A stretch of DNA of 64,000 bases from Streptomyces diastatochromogenes (lineage in GTDB: Bacteria > Actinomycetota > Actinomycetes > Streptomycetales > Streptomycetaceae), in contig NZ_MCGQ01000045.1 of assembly GCF_002242805.1 (NCBI RefSeq), forward strand, positions 22,786-86,785. The letters are read 5' to 3'. The notes under the pieces were generated by a model that did no database searches, was not told the DNA's origin, and saw only the letters and a list, made by a program, of their open reading frames with translations. Each line of letters opens with the position of its first letter. The first letter of the stretch is position 1. Position numbers and translations under genes: made by a program. Positions 18,401 through 28,200 of the stretch are shown piece by piece.

Positions 18401-20715
18401 ACCCGCTCCAGCCGTGCGGTCGGCAGGTCGGCGAGCAGTTCGACGGCGTCGGTCTGCTCCTTGAGCAGGGCCGTCTCCCGGCGGGTGGCGAGCACCTCGG
18501 GGATGTACCGGTGCACCAGGTCGTCGGGGTTACCGGTGATCGCCGGATCCGGGGCGTACAGCAGGCGCCAGCGGCTCTCGCTCGGCGGCTCGGCCTGCCC
18601 CGGCGGCCGGCGCAGGCGCACATGCACGAACGGTGGGTCGACGGGCGGCGCGGCAGCCCGTCCGGCGGTCACGGCGAGCCGGCGGGCCGCGTCCTCCCAG
18701 CCGAGCATCAGCCCGTGCCGCAGCAGCAGGTACAGCAGGTCGGCGGGCGGTCGCCCGTCGGCGAAACCGTCCTCCAGGCGCAGCGCGTCGAGGTCCGTGC
18801 GGCCCTTCTCGGCCAGCCAGTGCAGGTAGTTCCGGCCGTCCGGGCCCGGGGTGTAGGTGCGCACCGGTGCCGTCTCGGACAGCGGGCGGTCGTCGACGAG
18901 CGGGCCGAGCAGCGGGTACTGGATGCCCGCGAACAGCCGCCGGATCAGCTCGGGTCCGTTCAGCAGCGGATCCTCGACCTGGTGACCGAAACGGGCCAGG
19001 AGGTCGGCGATCGGCTGCGGATGGCGCAGCTCGTTCCTGAGCAGGTCCAGCGCGTGGGGTCCGGCGGCGGCCAGGTTCTCCCGGTTGTAGTAGTCCTCGA
19101 CGCCGAGCGCGTACCGCTGGTGGTACTCGGCCGAGGTCGGGTGCAGCGCCAGGACGTCCAGGAGCCGTTGGTGAGGGTCGTAGCCGGGCGGCGGGTCCTC
19201 GTCGTCGCCGAGGACGCGGGCGACCTTGCCGGTGGCCTTGTCCCAGGCGTCCTGCGCCACGTCGAGGATCCGGCCGAGGGTTCGCCGGTGCGCCGAGTCG
19301 GGCGGCTGCAGCCGGGAGAAGGCGGTGGTCGGCAGGATGCCGTAGGGCTGTCTGCCCACCTTGACGGCGGGCACCGGCCCGCGCCCGGAGACGTACCGCA
19401 GGAAGAACTCGCGGGTCTCGGCGACCGCCTCCGCCGACAGGACCGGGTGCAGCGCACCCTCCAAGAACGCGCCCCAGGTGGCGGGCCACAGCGCGATGTT
19501 CGCGGCGCGGGCGTCGCGCTGGTCGGTGCCGTCGGCGTTCGGGACGCCGCTGAGCACGGCCGGGTCGAGGCCGAGGAGTTCGGCGAACCACTGCCCGTCG
19601 CCGCGGCCGCGCCAGTCGCCGGGCGCGGCGGCGAAGCTCTGCCGGAGGCTGCGCAGCCCGGCCTGTGCCACCGCCTTCTCGTCCTGGCCGGCGGGCGCCT
19701 GCCCGGTGTTGTTGGTCGCCGTGCCCTGCGGCAGCAGCGCGAACCCGGTCGAGCTGCGTACCTGACGAGTGATCAATTTCTCGAAGGCCACGGCGCTCTG
19801 CTCTGCCGTCGGCGCCTCGCGCAGCCCGAGCACGACCAGCCGGTCGAGGCCGTCCCGGGTCCGCTCGTCGAGCGGGATCCGCAGGCCCATGCCGATCCGG
19901 ACGGCCTCGTCGAAGTCGACCAGCCACAGCAGCTCGTCCGGCACGTTCAGGACACCGGTGCTCTCGTCGAGCCTCAACTGGTTCCGCTCGCCGGGATCGG
20001 GGCTGACGGCCAGCTCCTGCCGGGCGAGCGGGGCACCGTCGGCGGTGAGCACCAGGTCGTCGCCGACGTACCCGAACACCGTGAACCGGTCCGGGAGCAG
20101 TGCCGCCTTGGCGGGCCTGGTCCAGGAGTCGGCGCTCGTCTGCGGCCGGGGCAGGACCAGGAAGGCGACCACGACCCCGTCGTACGGCGTCACCGGCGCC
20201 GCGTCGATCCCGGACGGCTGCCGGCCGCGGATGGCGTCGGCGCGGCCGGCGCCCACGGCGGCGAGCAGCGCGATGTCGGCGGCCCGCAGCCGGGCCCGGT
20301 CACCGTGGGCGCGCCAGACAGACGTCCAGTACGTGAGGGTGGGCTGCCGGTCCGCGGCGGGCAGCGCGGCCTCGCTGACGATCACCAGGACCGCCGTCTC
20401 GGGGGGCACCCGGTCGGGCCGGTCGCCCGGGTCGGCGGGCCGGTAGGTGTCGGTGAGCCAGGCGGCCCGGCCGACGGGGACGCGTCCGGTCAGCTCCTGC
20501 CAGGCGGCGTGCTCGGCCTCCTGCCGCCCCGCGGCCCGCCACATCGCCGTCCAGTACGCCGACAGCGCCCCGAACTCGGCGTCGCTCGGCACCGTCTCCT
20601 CGGTGGAGACGCACCACTCGTCGGGAAACACCCGCACCAGCAGCTCGGTCTCGGTGAACCGGGTCTCCACCCGGACCGGTCCCAGCAGCACGGGAAAGTC
20701 GTCACTCAGCGGCAT
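15457..20715 (-). CDS. 1752-residue protein of unknown function
   Basis: The largest protein of the window has no signal peptide and no clear membrane helix. It opens with LLGPVRVETRFTETELLVRVFPDEW and carries STGFALLPQGTATNNTG near residue 325, both patterns I recall only from uncharacterised large bacterial proteins. Around residues 1260-1560 it is rich in Leu, Arg and Ala, with long amphipathic stretches compatible with helical bundles or coiled coil. The ATG at 20715 overlaps the end of the previous gene by 14 bases, a sign of translational coupling. No enzymatic motif was found. Its size, and its place between two other unknown large proteins, suggest a structural or scaffold component of a complex; that role is inference. 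Confidence 0.78.
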   Translation of the reverse strand: MPLSDDFPVLLGPVRVETRFTETELLVRVFPDEWCVSTEETVPSDAEFGALSAYWTAMWRAAGRQEAEHAAWQELTGRVPVGRAAWLTDTYRPADPGDRPDRVPPETAVLVIVSEAALPAADRQPTLTYWTSVWRAHGDRARLRAADIALLAAVGAGRADAIRGRQPSGIDAAPVTPYDGVVVAFLVLPRPQTSADSWTRPAKAALLPDRFTVFGYVGDDLVLTADGAPLARQELAVSPDPGERNQLRLDESTGVLNVPDELLWLVDFDEAVRIGMGLRIPLDERTRDGLDRLVVLGLREAPTAEQSAVAFEKLITRQVRSSTGFALLPQGTATNNTGQAPAGQDEKAVAQAGLRSLRQSFAAAPGDWRGRGDGQWFAELLGLDPAVLSGVPNADGTDQRDARAANIALWPATWGAFLEGALHPVLSAEAVAETREFFLRYVSGRGPVPAVKVGRQPYGILPTTAFSRLQPPDSAHRRTLGRILDVAQDAWDKATGKVARVLGDDEDPPPGYDPHQRLLDVLALHPTSAEYHQRYALGVEDYYNRENLAAAGPHALDLLRNELRHPQPIADLLARFGHQVEDPLLNGPELIRRLFAGIQYPLLGPLVDDRPLSETAPVRTYTPGPDGRNYLHWLAEKGRTDLDALRLEDGFADGRPPADLLYLLLRHGLMLGWEDAARRLAVTAGRAAAPPVDPPFVHVRLRRPPGQAEPPSESRWRLLYAPDPAITGNPDDLVHRYIPEVLATRRETALLKEQTDAVELLADLPTARLERVLAEHLDCATYRLDAWRLGQANELLSTLRYGAGTPKRGLHIGAYGLLEQVRLRKRTTLTRVSLTGKLAEVFKADSLAHDSRNGGWIHAPSPAQARTAAVLRAGYLANGSPQNKDAFAVNLSSERVRRALALLDGLRQGQSLGALLGYRFERGLHEGYPGVDLDRFLPALRGAFPLRAGKLSDPPATDSGAPVDIDLVEARNVVDGLELVRRATRPPAAPTYPFGAEHLPEASTTEQAAMNQEVQRLLDLHDALADLAVAEGTHQALLGNPERASATLDAYAKEGFPPDPAVVRTPRSGITLTHRLGLLLTPGLRPDHGTTHFAGGGPRAQAEPALNAWLPALLPAQLDVAVQVTWTDPVDGRFRSRVVTQFDLGLQPIDLLWALRPTGESGLSDLDDRIIGAVVTRDRPRPDAVLTIRYTERVRGKLTLFEVSSLVDTLRSLLTTARPLRPTDLRAAAGPSPAAAADDEAVTVPRERPAAVRTALDALRKDVDTYLADLTPLLPAPPAVPGRGELVSGIDDFLSRYSALVARASGFGMVRSGWGEVVEWRRAVFADLLAAVAVAADRMGRSLTQADALIRAYDGLPLSTPDEQRFALLEQAERLLTTTPTSPRPSSPARLRATVALRRAEFARRLDGLKDVATTTETTLSGLFAEVAALLPLTAFDPIGLDPAPLEDRVVTFARDLLQRAQALRTEIGERLDGADRGLKAYDDAVTGPDRVKAAVDALKAMIGDDVLVVPEFKPSADLADDWRRARDDSARLTAHLTAEHDYPVDDWVHGVARVREKPRLWEKAVHLGDALRGPGGLLSNLDGWQEPQLTPVQLPYRQDDSWLAMEFRAGTRIVEDRLLFTAHYASQPLLGGGSWCGLLLDEWTEVVPAAEETTGIAVHYDGPDSEPPQAMLLVVPPVQRENGTWLPSDLLAAVNETFALARIRAVEPHHLDDTAYAQFLPATLISATRQPITISTDLAVSNLRWKAQAHD

Positions 20716-23700
20716 CGAGCAGCATCTCCTGCGCGTGGACGGCGATCAGTACGGGAGCCTGGAAGAGCATGTAGGCGATGTCCGCCGAGCCGAGCGTCTC
20801 GTCCCAGCGCGGCAGGAACACGTCCTCACGGCGCTGCTCCTCCTTCTCCTGGTCGTCCTCGGACCCGTCGAACGGCGCCAGCGGCTGCCGCACGGCCGGG
20901 TCGAGGGTGATGAACCGGGTGCCGCCCGGGTCGATGTCGTTCCAGGACAGGTCGTTCCACACCTCGACGGCATCGGTGCCCTGGCCCTCCTCGTCGGCCC
21001 CGAACCGTGGGTCGCCGGGCCGTTCCTTGATCACGAAGAACCAGCCCGGGTCGTCCGGGACCCGACCGCGCGCCGCCTCGGCCGTCAGGTCGAAGCCGAG
21101 CAGCGTGATGTCCGGCTCGACCTTCGCCTCGTAGATCGGCAGCCGCACCTTGTCCGGCGGCGGGTGCTCCGAGTCGGGGAACGCGGCGAGCACCCGCTCC
21201 CGCTCCGGGTGCGGTGCCCCGTCCTCGCCCCGGTCCCAGTCGGCGGCGTGGGCGTAGATCGCCGCGGTGGGGTACTTCTTCAGCAGGTCGCCGCGGATCA
21301 CCAGGACGAGTTCCTGCTCCTGCACGCTGCCCTGGTCGCGGTTGTCGTGCGTGCCCAGCGGAGAGTCGGGGTCCCAGTCGGCGACCGGGGTGAGGTCGTA
21401 GAGGCGTTCCCGGCGCTGCCCGGCGCTCTCGCCGGGCAGCGGCAGCGCGGGGCGCGGGTCCCAGAACTGCCGGAAGGGCGTGCCCCGTTGGTCGGTGGGG
21501 TACTCGCGCCACAGCAGCTCGCGCGCCATCTCGTGGTTGAGCCCCACCATGAACGACTCGATGAACTCCCGGTCGGTCTCCAGCAGGGTGACCGTGTTCG
21601 GCGGGACCATCCGGAGGTTCGGTACGAAGGTGTCCACCGACATGTCGATCAGGGACTGGAACATCGGCAGGTCGATCACCGGGTACGCCATCACCTCCAG
21701 GAACCGGTCGGTGAAACTCCGCAACCGCTCGGGAACGAGCGCCGAGTGGAACAGATCCCTGGGCACGGTGAGGTCGGAGCGGAGTCCGGTGAGCAGGTGG
21801 GTGACGGTCTGGTCCACGCCGAGCGGATCGCGCTCCCTGGCCCTGGCGCCCGCCTCCGCGTCGGCGCGTGCCCGGTACAGGTCCCGCAGACCGTCCTTGA
21901 ACCGCGCCGCCTCCGGGCTGTCGTGGTCGCCCCCCGCCGGGGGCACGACGCCCTCGCGGGGAAGGGTGACGACGAACTGGGCGCTGGTCTTCAGCCGCCT
22001 GATCTCGTCGGGGTCGTCGGCGGCCGCCTGCGTCGGCGGGTGGGGGCGCAGGAGGTCCTCCAGCCGCTGCGCGGTGACCACGGCCGACGGGGTGGCCTTC
22101 GCAGGCGCCGGCGTGACCGCCCCGGTGTCCCGGTCCATCTTCTCGGGCAACTCGTCCGGGGACGCCGTGCCGAAGGCCAGCGTGCGCATGAGCCGGGAGC
22201 CGGGCCGGGTGATCCGCCGCATCGCGGGCGACACCGGCGCGGAGCCGACGCGGCTGGTGGCGAGCTGGAAGCCGACGGCCAGGTGCCGGCCGTCGGAGGC
22301 GAGCAGCGCGGCACCTGTCGGCACCGGTGTGACACGGGCACCCGCCGGGGCCGTCAGCCGCAGCGCGCGGCCGGACCGGGCGGCGGGTGCCAGGGCGGCA
22401 CCGCCACTCGACGTGGCCGGCGGATCGAGATGCTTCTTCTGCAGGGCGTGCCCGACCTCGCGGGCCAACTGGGCCTGCCGGATCCGCTTGTTGGCCTCCA
22501 GCACCTCGCCGACCTGCGCCCAGGCGGCCGCCATGAACTCCTCCTGGCGTGCCTGCACCACCTGGGTGCCGAAGTTCGCGGCGATACGGAACCGGGGGTC
22601 CAGGTTCAGCCGGTGCACCCAGTTCCGGCTCCTCGGCTCCGGGATCGGCGTACCGTCCCGCTCCCTCAGCAACCGGGAGGTCGCCGCATGCCACTTGCCG
22701 TACAGGGGCGGGGTGACGACGGGATCGACCTGGCCCGCGAGCATGCGCACCTCGGGCGCGCCCGGCACCACCGGGTGGGCCGCACCACCCGGGTCCGCGG
22801 CGGCCAGCCGGGCGTGCGCCTCGGCCGGGGCGGTGTCGAGGTAGGCGTCGGCCAGGTTGACCAGCCCGGCGAGAGCCTCCTGAAAGGGATGCGGGTGGGC
22901 CGGCGGCGGTTGTGAGGGATCCGCGGCCGGGAACCAGCCGTCCCAGTTGTCCCAGACGTCTCGTTTCCGTCCCGGCACCCGCAGCGCACCGCCCAGCTTC
23001 AGGACACCGCCGAGCGCTTCAGGCGTGTCGATCGGCGGCAGATTCGCGCCGGGCCGCTGCCGTACGTCGACATCGCGCCGGGCCACACGCGGGTCGGGCC
23101 GCTCCGGGACGAGCTGCCGCACCAGGTACTCGAAGTCGCCGGCGGCACCCGTGGCGAAGAACCAGCGGTGGTAGTAGGGCAGTTGCCCGGCGGCGGGCTG
23201 GTTCGGATAGCCGCGCCCCCAAGCGGGGAAGTCGGCGTCCGCGTCGGGCGGCAGGACGGGCGGGAGGCCGAGACCGCTGAGCCGGCCGGTCTCGAACGCC
23301 GGTACCAGGAAGGCGTGGTACGGCCGGTTCGGCAGCAGGTGCCGAGGGCAGAGCAGCCGGCAGCAGGCGTCGTCCGGGCGGTCGCGCAGGACGGCGCGCA
23401 GGGCGTTCAGGACGGCCGGCATGCGCTGCTCGTCCGAGACGACGGCGCCGTCGAGTTCGCCGCTCACGTGGACGTGCGCCCAGGCGCCGAGCTGGTCCGG
23501 GTGGGGCAGGGTGCGCGCGGGATCGGTGACCGTGACGAACGGCAACGGGAGGTCCGCCCCGGCCCCTTCGGTGAACTCGCCCGGCTCACCGGACTCGCCC
23601 GGACCCTCCAGGACGATCAGCGCCAGCCACGGCTTGAGCCGACCGGTCGCCTCGGGGGCGGCCGGGCTGTAGCGCCAGAGGAAGTCCTCCTCGTAGAACT

Positions 23701-23983
23701 CGATGTGCGCGAGGTAGTTCGGCTCGACGTTGGTGACCCAGGGGCGGGGCTCGGTACGGGAGATCGCGCGCGGGTCCACGCCGACGACGTCACCGGGACC
23801 GTAGAGCTGAACCCGCCGCTCGACCGGCTTCTCCAGCCGGCCGGACCCCTGGAGCGGATCCCCGGACACCACGAGCTTGACGGGGATCGTGGCCCGGGTG
23901 GAGGGGGCGGTCGGCGGCTCGGTGACATGGGTGACGATCCCGGAGCGCAGCCATGGCAGGAAGGAGTACGCGCCGCCGCTCAC
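20702..23983 (-). CDS. 1093-residue protein of unknown function
   Basis: The gene starts at GTG 23983, and its first four bases (GTGA) contain the stop of the kelch gene before it. There is no signal peptide. The N-terminal ~330 residues are beta-like (YSFLPWLRSGI, PWVTNVEPNYLAHIEFYEEDFLWRYSP split over two strands). Around residues 500-540 lies a charged helical stretch (QARQEEFMAAAWAQVGEV). Near 795-835 comes a striking block with LLETDREFIESFMVGLNHEM followed by RELLWREYPTDQRGT, a signature I recall in uncharacterised proteins that travel with the 1752- and 626-residue families. No catalytic motif is seen. It is probably a partner of those two proteins in one assembly. Confidence 0.78.
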   Translation of the reverse strand: MSGGAYSFLPWLRSGIVTHVTEPPTAPSTRATIPVKLVVSGDPLQGSGRLEKPVERRVQLYGPGDVVGVDPRAISRTEPRPWVTNVEPNYLAHIEFYEEDFLWRYSPAAPEATGRLKPWLALIVLEGPGESGEPGEFTEGAGADLPLPFVTVTDPARTLPHPDQLGAWAHVHVSGELDGAVVSDEQRMPAVLNALRAVLRDRPDDACCRLLCPRHLLPNRPYHAFLVPAFETGRLSGLGLPPVLPPDADADFPAWGRGYPNQPAAGQLPYYHRWFFATGAAGDFEYLVRQLVPERPDPRVARRDVDVRQRPGANLPPIDTPEALGGVLKLGGALRVPGRKRDVWDNWDGWFPAADPSQPPPAHPHPFQEALAGLVNLADAYLDTAPAEAHARLAAADPGGAAHPVVPGAPEVRMLAGQVDPVVTPPLYGKWHAATSRLLRERDGTPIPEPRSRNWVHRLNLDPRFRIAANFGTQVVQARQEEFMAAAWAQVGEVLEANKRIRQAQLAREVGHALQKKHLDPPATSSGGAALAPAARSGRALRLTAPAGARVTPVPTGAALLASDGRHLAVGFQLATSRVGSAPVSPAMRRITRPGSRLMRTLAFGTASPDELPEKMDRDTGAVTPAPAKATPSAVVTAQRLEDLLRPHPPTQAAADDPDEIRRLKTSAQFVVTLPREGVVPPAGGDHDSPEAARFKDGLRDLYRARADAEAGARARERDPLGVDQTVTHLLTGLRSDLTVPRDLFHSALVPERLRSFTDRFLEVMAYPVIDLPMFQSLIDMSVDTFVPNLRMVPPNTVTLLETDREFIESFMVGLNHEMARELLWREYPTDQRGTPFRQFWDPRPALPLPGESAGQRRERLYDLTPVADWDPDSPLGTHDNRDQGSVQEQELVLVIRGDLLKKYPTAAIYAHAADWDRGEDGAPHPERERVLAAFPDSEHPPPDKVRLPIYEAKVEPDITLLGFDLTAEAARGRVPDDPGWFFVIKERPGDPRFGADEEGQGTDAVEVWNDLSWNDIDPGGTRFITLDPAVRQPLAPFDGSEDDQEKEEQRREDVFLPRWDETLGSADIAYMLFQAPVLIAVHAQEMLLDAAE

Positions 23984-25185
23984 GAGCCGCCCCCGGTGAG
24001 CGTGAAGACCTCGGTGGTCATGGTCAGTTCGGCCTTCGTCGGGTCCGCCGCGGCGACACCCGAGGCAACCGTCCCGCCGGTGACCAGCACCGTGCCGGCC
24101 GCGAGCGCGGTCGCGGCGAACGCCCAGCGGCCCTCGGTCAGGCCGGCGGCGGTACTCCAGCCGCCCGGCCCGCTGTCGTCGTAGACGAGCGCGCTCTGGT
24201 AGCCGATGCCGTTGCCGTCGTCGGTGGTGCCGCCCACGACGAGGAACTTCGCCGAGCCGAGCGGGATCACCCGGTGCAGGGCCCGGCCGCCCGCCGTGGC
24301 CGGTCGCGCGGTCCACTTCCCGGATGCCAGGTCGAAGCGCTCCACGGTCAGTTCGGCGTACGGATCGTAGGTGCCGTCGCCGGCGGTGCCCGGTGTCGCC
24401 CCGCCGACGACCAGCGCGGTGGTGTCGGAGGCGAGGACGGCCCGATGGCCGCTCCTGGGCTCCGACAGGCTCGCGACGGGCGTCCAGGTGCCCGCAGAGC
24501 CGGAACCCGGGTCGTACACCTCGCAGAAGGCCAGGGCGGCCTCGCCGCCCGGGGACACGGGCGCGGTGCCTCCGGTCACCAGGACCTTGCCGCCCTTGAA
24601 GACGAGGGCACAGTGCCCGGCGCGGGCGTCGGTCATCGGCGCGGCGGGGGTCCAGGAGCCGTTGTCCGGGTCGTTCGGGTCGCCCTTCGGGTCGAAGATC
24701 TCCGCCGAGGCCAGGGCGCGCACCGAGTCGCCGGAGCGGCTGGTGCACCCACCGGTGACCAGCACCCTGCCGCCCTCCAGGAGCACCGCGGCATGCCCCC
24801 AGCGGGCCTCGCGCAGAGCGGCGACCGTCTTCCAGGTCCCCTGGACGGGGTCGTACAGCTCCACCGCGGTCAGCCCGGCCGCGTGCGGACCGGAGCCGCC
24901 CGTGCCGCCGGTGACCAGGACCTTGCCGCTGTCGAGCACGGTGACGGTGTGCAGGCGGCGCGGGAAGGCGAGCGGGCTGCCCGCCTTCCACTCCCGCTTC
25001 GTCAGGTCGTACACGGCGGTGCGGTTGGTGGCGGCCGAGGCGGCGTCGGAGCCGCCGACGAGCAGCACGCCCTTGCCGTTCTTCAGCAGGACGGCGCCGT
25101 CGTCCTGCCCGTGCCAGCCGGCCGCCGCGGGCAGAGCGCCGGTTTTCGTCCAGCTGCCGACGGCCGCCGGGGTGGGACTGGTCAT
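23980..25185 (-). CDS. stand-alone kelch-repeat propeller
   Basis: The 401-residue protein consists almost wholly of kelch repeats: about seven units ending in KVLVTGGT- or VLLVGGS-like glycine doublets, with Y-D/F-D-P turns and a W about ten residues on (VELYDPVQGTWKTV, AEIFDPKGDP). Kelch propellers bind proteins or glycans, and the galactose-oxidase branch is catalytic; the copper ligands of that enzyme are not evident here. There is no signal peptide. It lies 33 bases after the DUF6603-kelch gene, whose C-terminal domain it closely resembles, and its stop overlaps the next start (GTGA). The pair looks like a domain duplication within the operon. Confidence 0.85.
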   Translation of the reverse strand: MTSPTPAAVGSWTKTGALPAAAGWHGQDDGAVLLKNGKGVLLVGGSDAASAATNRTAVYDLTKREWKAGSPLAFPRRLHTVTVLDSGKVLVTGGTGGSGPHAAGLTAVELYDPVQGTWKTVAALREARWGHAAVLLEGGRVLVTGGCTSRSGDSVRALASAEIFDPKGDPNDPDNGSWTPAAPMTDARAGHCALVFKGGKVLVTGGTAPVSPGGEAALAFCEVYDPGSGSAGTWTPVASLSEPRSGHRAVLASDTTALVVGGATPGTAGDGTYDPYAELTVERFDLASGKWTARPATAGGRALHRVIPLGSAKFLVVGGTTDDGNGIGYQSALVYDDSGPGGWSTAAGLTEGRWAFAATALAAGTVLVTGGTVASGVAAADPTKAELTMTTEVFTLTGGGS

Positions 25186-25218
25186 CGCGGGTGCACCCTT
25201 CGTGGTGGGGCGTGGGGG

Positions 25219-28200
25219 TCAGGGCGTGTGGAGTTCGGTGGTGGCGGTGACGTCGTCGGTGCCGTCCGGGGTGGCGGGACCCGAGCGGACCAGCCCGCCG
25301 GTGGTGAGCACCCGCCCGTCGGCCAGTTCGACCGCCACCGTCTCCGAACGGCCGGTGGCGAGACCGCCGGTGGCCGTCCAGGTGCGCGCCGCCGGGTCGT
25401 AGAGGACCGCGCCGCGCAGCCCGGACGCCGCCGGATCCCGCCGGCCTGTACCGCCGAACACCAGGACCCTGCCGGTGCGCAGGGCCACGGCGCGGTGGCT
25501 GCCGCGTCCGGCGACCGGCAGGTCGGGGCACGCGGCCCAGCTGTCGGTGCCCGGGCTGTACTGCTCGACGGAGGCCGCGCACGCCGTGGAGAACCGGGCG
25601 CCGACCGGGGTGTCGCCCGGGTCGCCGCCGGTCACCAGGACGGTCCCGTCGGCGAGGAGCGTGGCCTGGTGACCGGTGCGCGGCACGGCGAGGCTGCCGG
25701 CCGGTGTCCAGGTCCGGCTCCCCGGGTCGTACAGCTCGCAGTACGCGAGGGCCGCGCGCCCCGCTCCGGTGTGCAGCGCGCCGCCGACGACGAGCACCCG
25801 GCCCCGGGCGTCGGAGAGGCGGACGGCCCGGTGGCCGGACCGGGCGTCACCCATGGGCGCGGGCCGCCGCTCGTCCTCGGCCCAGGCCCCGGTACGGGGG
25901 TCGAATAGCTCCGCCGACGCCAGTGAGGCGTGCTCCCGCTCGCCGCGTGCCCCGGTCCCGCCGGCGATCAGTACTGTGCCGTCGCCGAGGAGGGTGGCGC
26001 TGTGGCCGAAGCGGGCGCCCGGCAGGGGCGCGACCGTGCTCCAGACGCGGGTCACCGGGTCGTAGATCTCGGCCGAGTCGAGCGCCCCGCCGTCGGTGCC
26101 CTGCCCTCCGGCGACCAGTACCCGGCCGTCGGCGAGGAGGGTGACCGTGTGCCCCCGGCGGGCCGCCGCCATGTCCGGGGCGGCCTCCCAGACCCCGCCG
26201 ACGGGGTCGAACAGCGCGGCCGACGCGAGCGAGGAGCCGGCCCGGTCCCGTCCCCCGGCGAGCAGCACGGCCCCGCCCGCGAGCCGGACGGCCTCACCGC
26301 CCGCCGCCCCGAAGGGCGCCGGCGCGGCGTCCGTCCAGGTGTTCGGCGCCGCGAGCGGTGCGGAGACCTCCGACTCCCGGATGACGTGCAGCGTCCCGGC
26401 GAGACCCGGATCCGCCACCAGCCAGTCGGAGAGCGCGTCCTCGGCCGTGGCCTGGGACCGGAACGTGGCCGCCCCCAGTCCCGCGCTCGGCGGGAACGCC
26501 TGGACGTTGTTGCGTACGTACGCGATGACGAACCGCTGCGCGGCCACGCGCACGGTGTCCTCGGCGGCGAACGGCTGCCGCCGGCCTGCCTCCGTGCGGG
26601 ACAGGGGCGAGCGGCTGGTGCTGCTGCCGTCGAGGAGCTGACGGAACACGGCCGCGTCCACGTTCTGGAACCGCTTGGTCCGGCCGCCGGAGGCGACGAC
26701 CGCCCGGGGTGCGGCAGCCGCCGCCGCGTGTGCGGTCGGCCGGGTGTGGGGCTTGCGGGAGTCGAAGACGTGCATCTCGTAGCGGGCGCTCCGGCGCACC
26801 GCGCGGGGAGCGGCCAGCGCATCGGGCGCGGCGCTGAGTTCGAGGCCCGCGTCCTGGTCCTCGTAGGCGGGCCGGGAGAGTTTGGCCGCGTCGTCCATGT
26901 CCTGGAACTGGGCCATCGCGAACTTCTCGGCGGGCAGGGAGAGCTGGACGAGTCCGCCGGCGGGGTCCGGGGCGATGGTGAACCGTTTGCCGTCGCTCGG
27001 CCGCTGGGCACCCACCCGGTCGATCCGCACCCCGAGCGGAACGGACCGCTGCCGTACGAAGAGAGTGCCGCGCGGGTGCAGGACGAGGTCGTCGGTGTCC
27101 GCCAGCCGGCGCAGCGTGACGAGGTGCCGGGTGTCCGCGGTGGGCAGCCGGGTCTCCCAGCCCTCGGTCTTGCCGATCTCACCGGCGAGCAGCGCGAGGA
27201 CCTCCACGGGCGGGAGGGTCGTGTTGTGCTCCTCGCCCCAGCTGATGTCGAAGTCCGCGGAGATCTCGAAGAACAGCAGGGAGATGGAGCCGCGCCCGTG
27301 CGCCCGCCACGGGGACGGCCCTTCGAGCTGGAACCGCAGGTCGATGCCGAAGATCCCGGCCCCGAACGCCTTGAGCGTGACACTGGCGGACACGCTGATG
27401 ACGAACGCGAACGGCGAGAACCGGAACAGCGCGTCGAAGGTGACGTGCCCCTCGATGCCGAAGTCCTCGAACCCGAAGCGCAGCAGGGCCTCGGCCCCGA
27501 ACTGGACGGTGTTGCTGGTGATCGCGAAGTATCCGGAGACCCGGATCAGCCGGCCGGGCATGTTGATGATGTCGACCGACAGCCGGTCGGGCACCGGGAA
27601 GGGGAGCGCGGGCGGCTTGTACGAGGGATGGAACCCGCCTACGGACAGCACGAGATCCGGGCTGTCGCCCCAGGCGACGTACAGGCCCATCCCACCGTCG
27701 ATGGTCATCCAGAGGATGCGCGACTCGAACAGCCGGGCGTAGAACCACAGCCGCGACTTGTCGAACTCGACGGCCCCGATGAACTGCACCTGCAGCACGA
27801 GCAGGGGCAGTTGCTCGGTGGGCAGCACACACTTCAGCACGCCGAGGACGGCCAGGTTCCCGGGGACCTCGATGATCAGACCGAGCGAGACGCTCACCAG
27901 CGTCGGGGTCCCCCAGCCGATCTTTGCCATCGGCCCGATGAGGAACTTCCCGTCCTCCGGCGGGAAGAACTGCCGCAGATCGCTGATGATCCGCGGCGCG
28001 TTGGCGACGACGTCCCGCGGGAACATCACCGATTCGATACGTCCGCTGTGCACGCCCTCGGTCAGCGCCCTGAGGTTCATCGCACGGTTGAGCCCGATGA
28101 TCCCGCCGACCGCGAGCAGCGTGAAGCCGTACCCCAGCTGGATCCCGGTGCCGAACTCCGCGGTGATCACCACGAGCAGCGAGAATCCGTCGGGCCGGTC

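Noticed and set aside
18142..20910. 922-codon plus-strand frame
   Set aside because: Same antisense effect; it crosses the coupled junction at 20702-20715 without any initiation signal.
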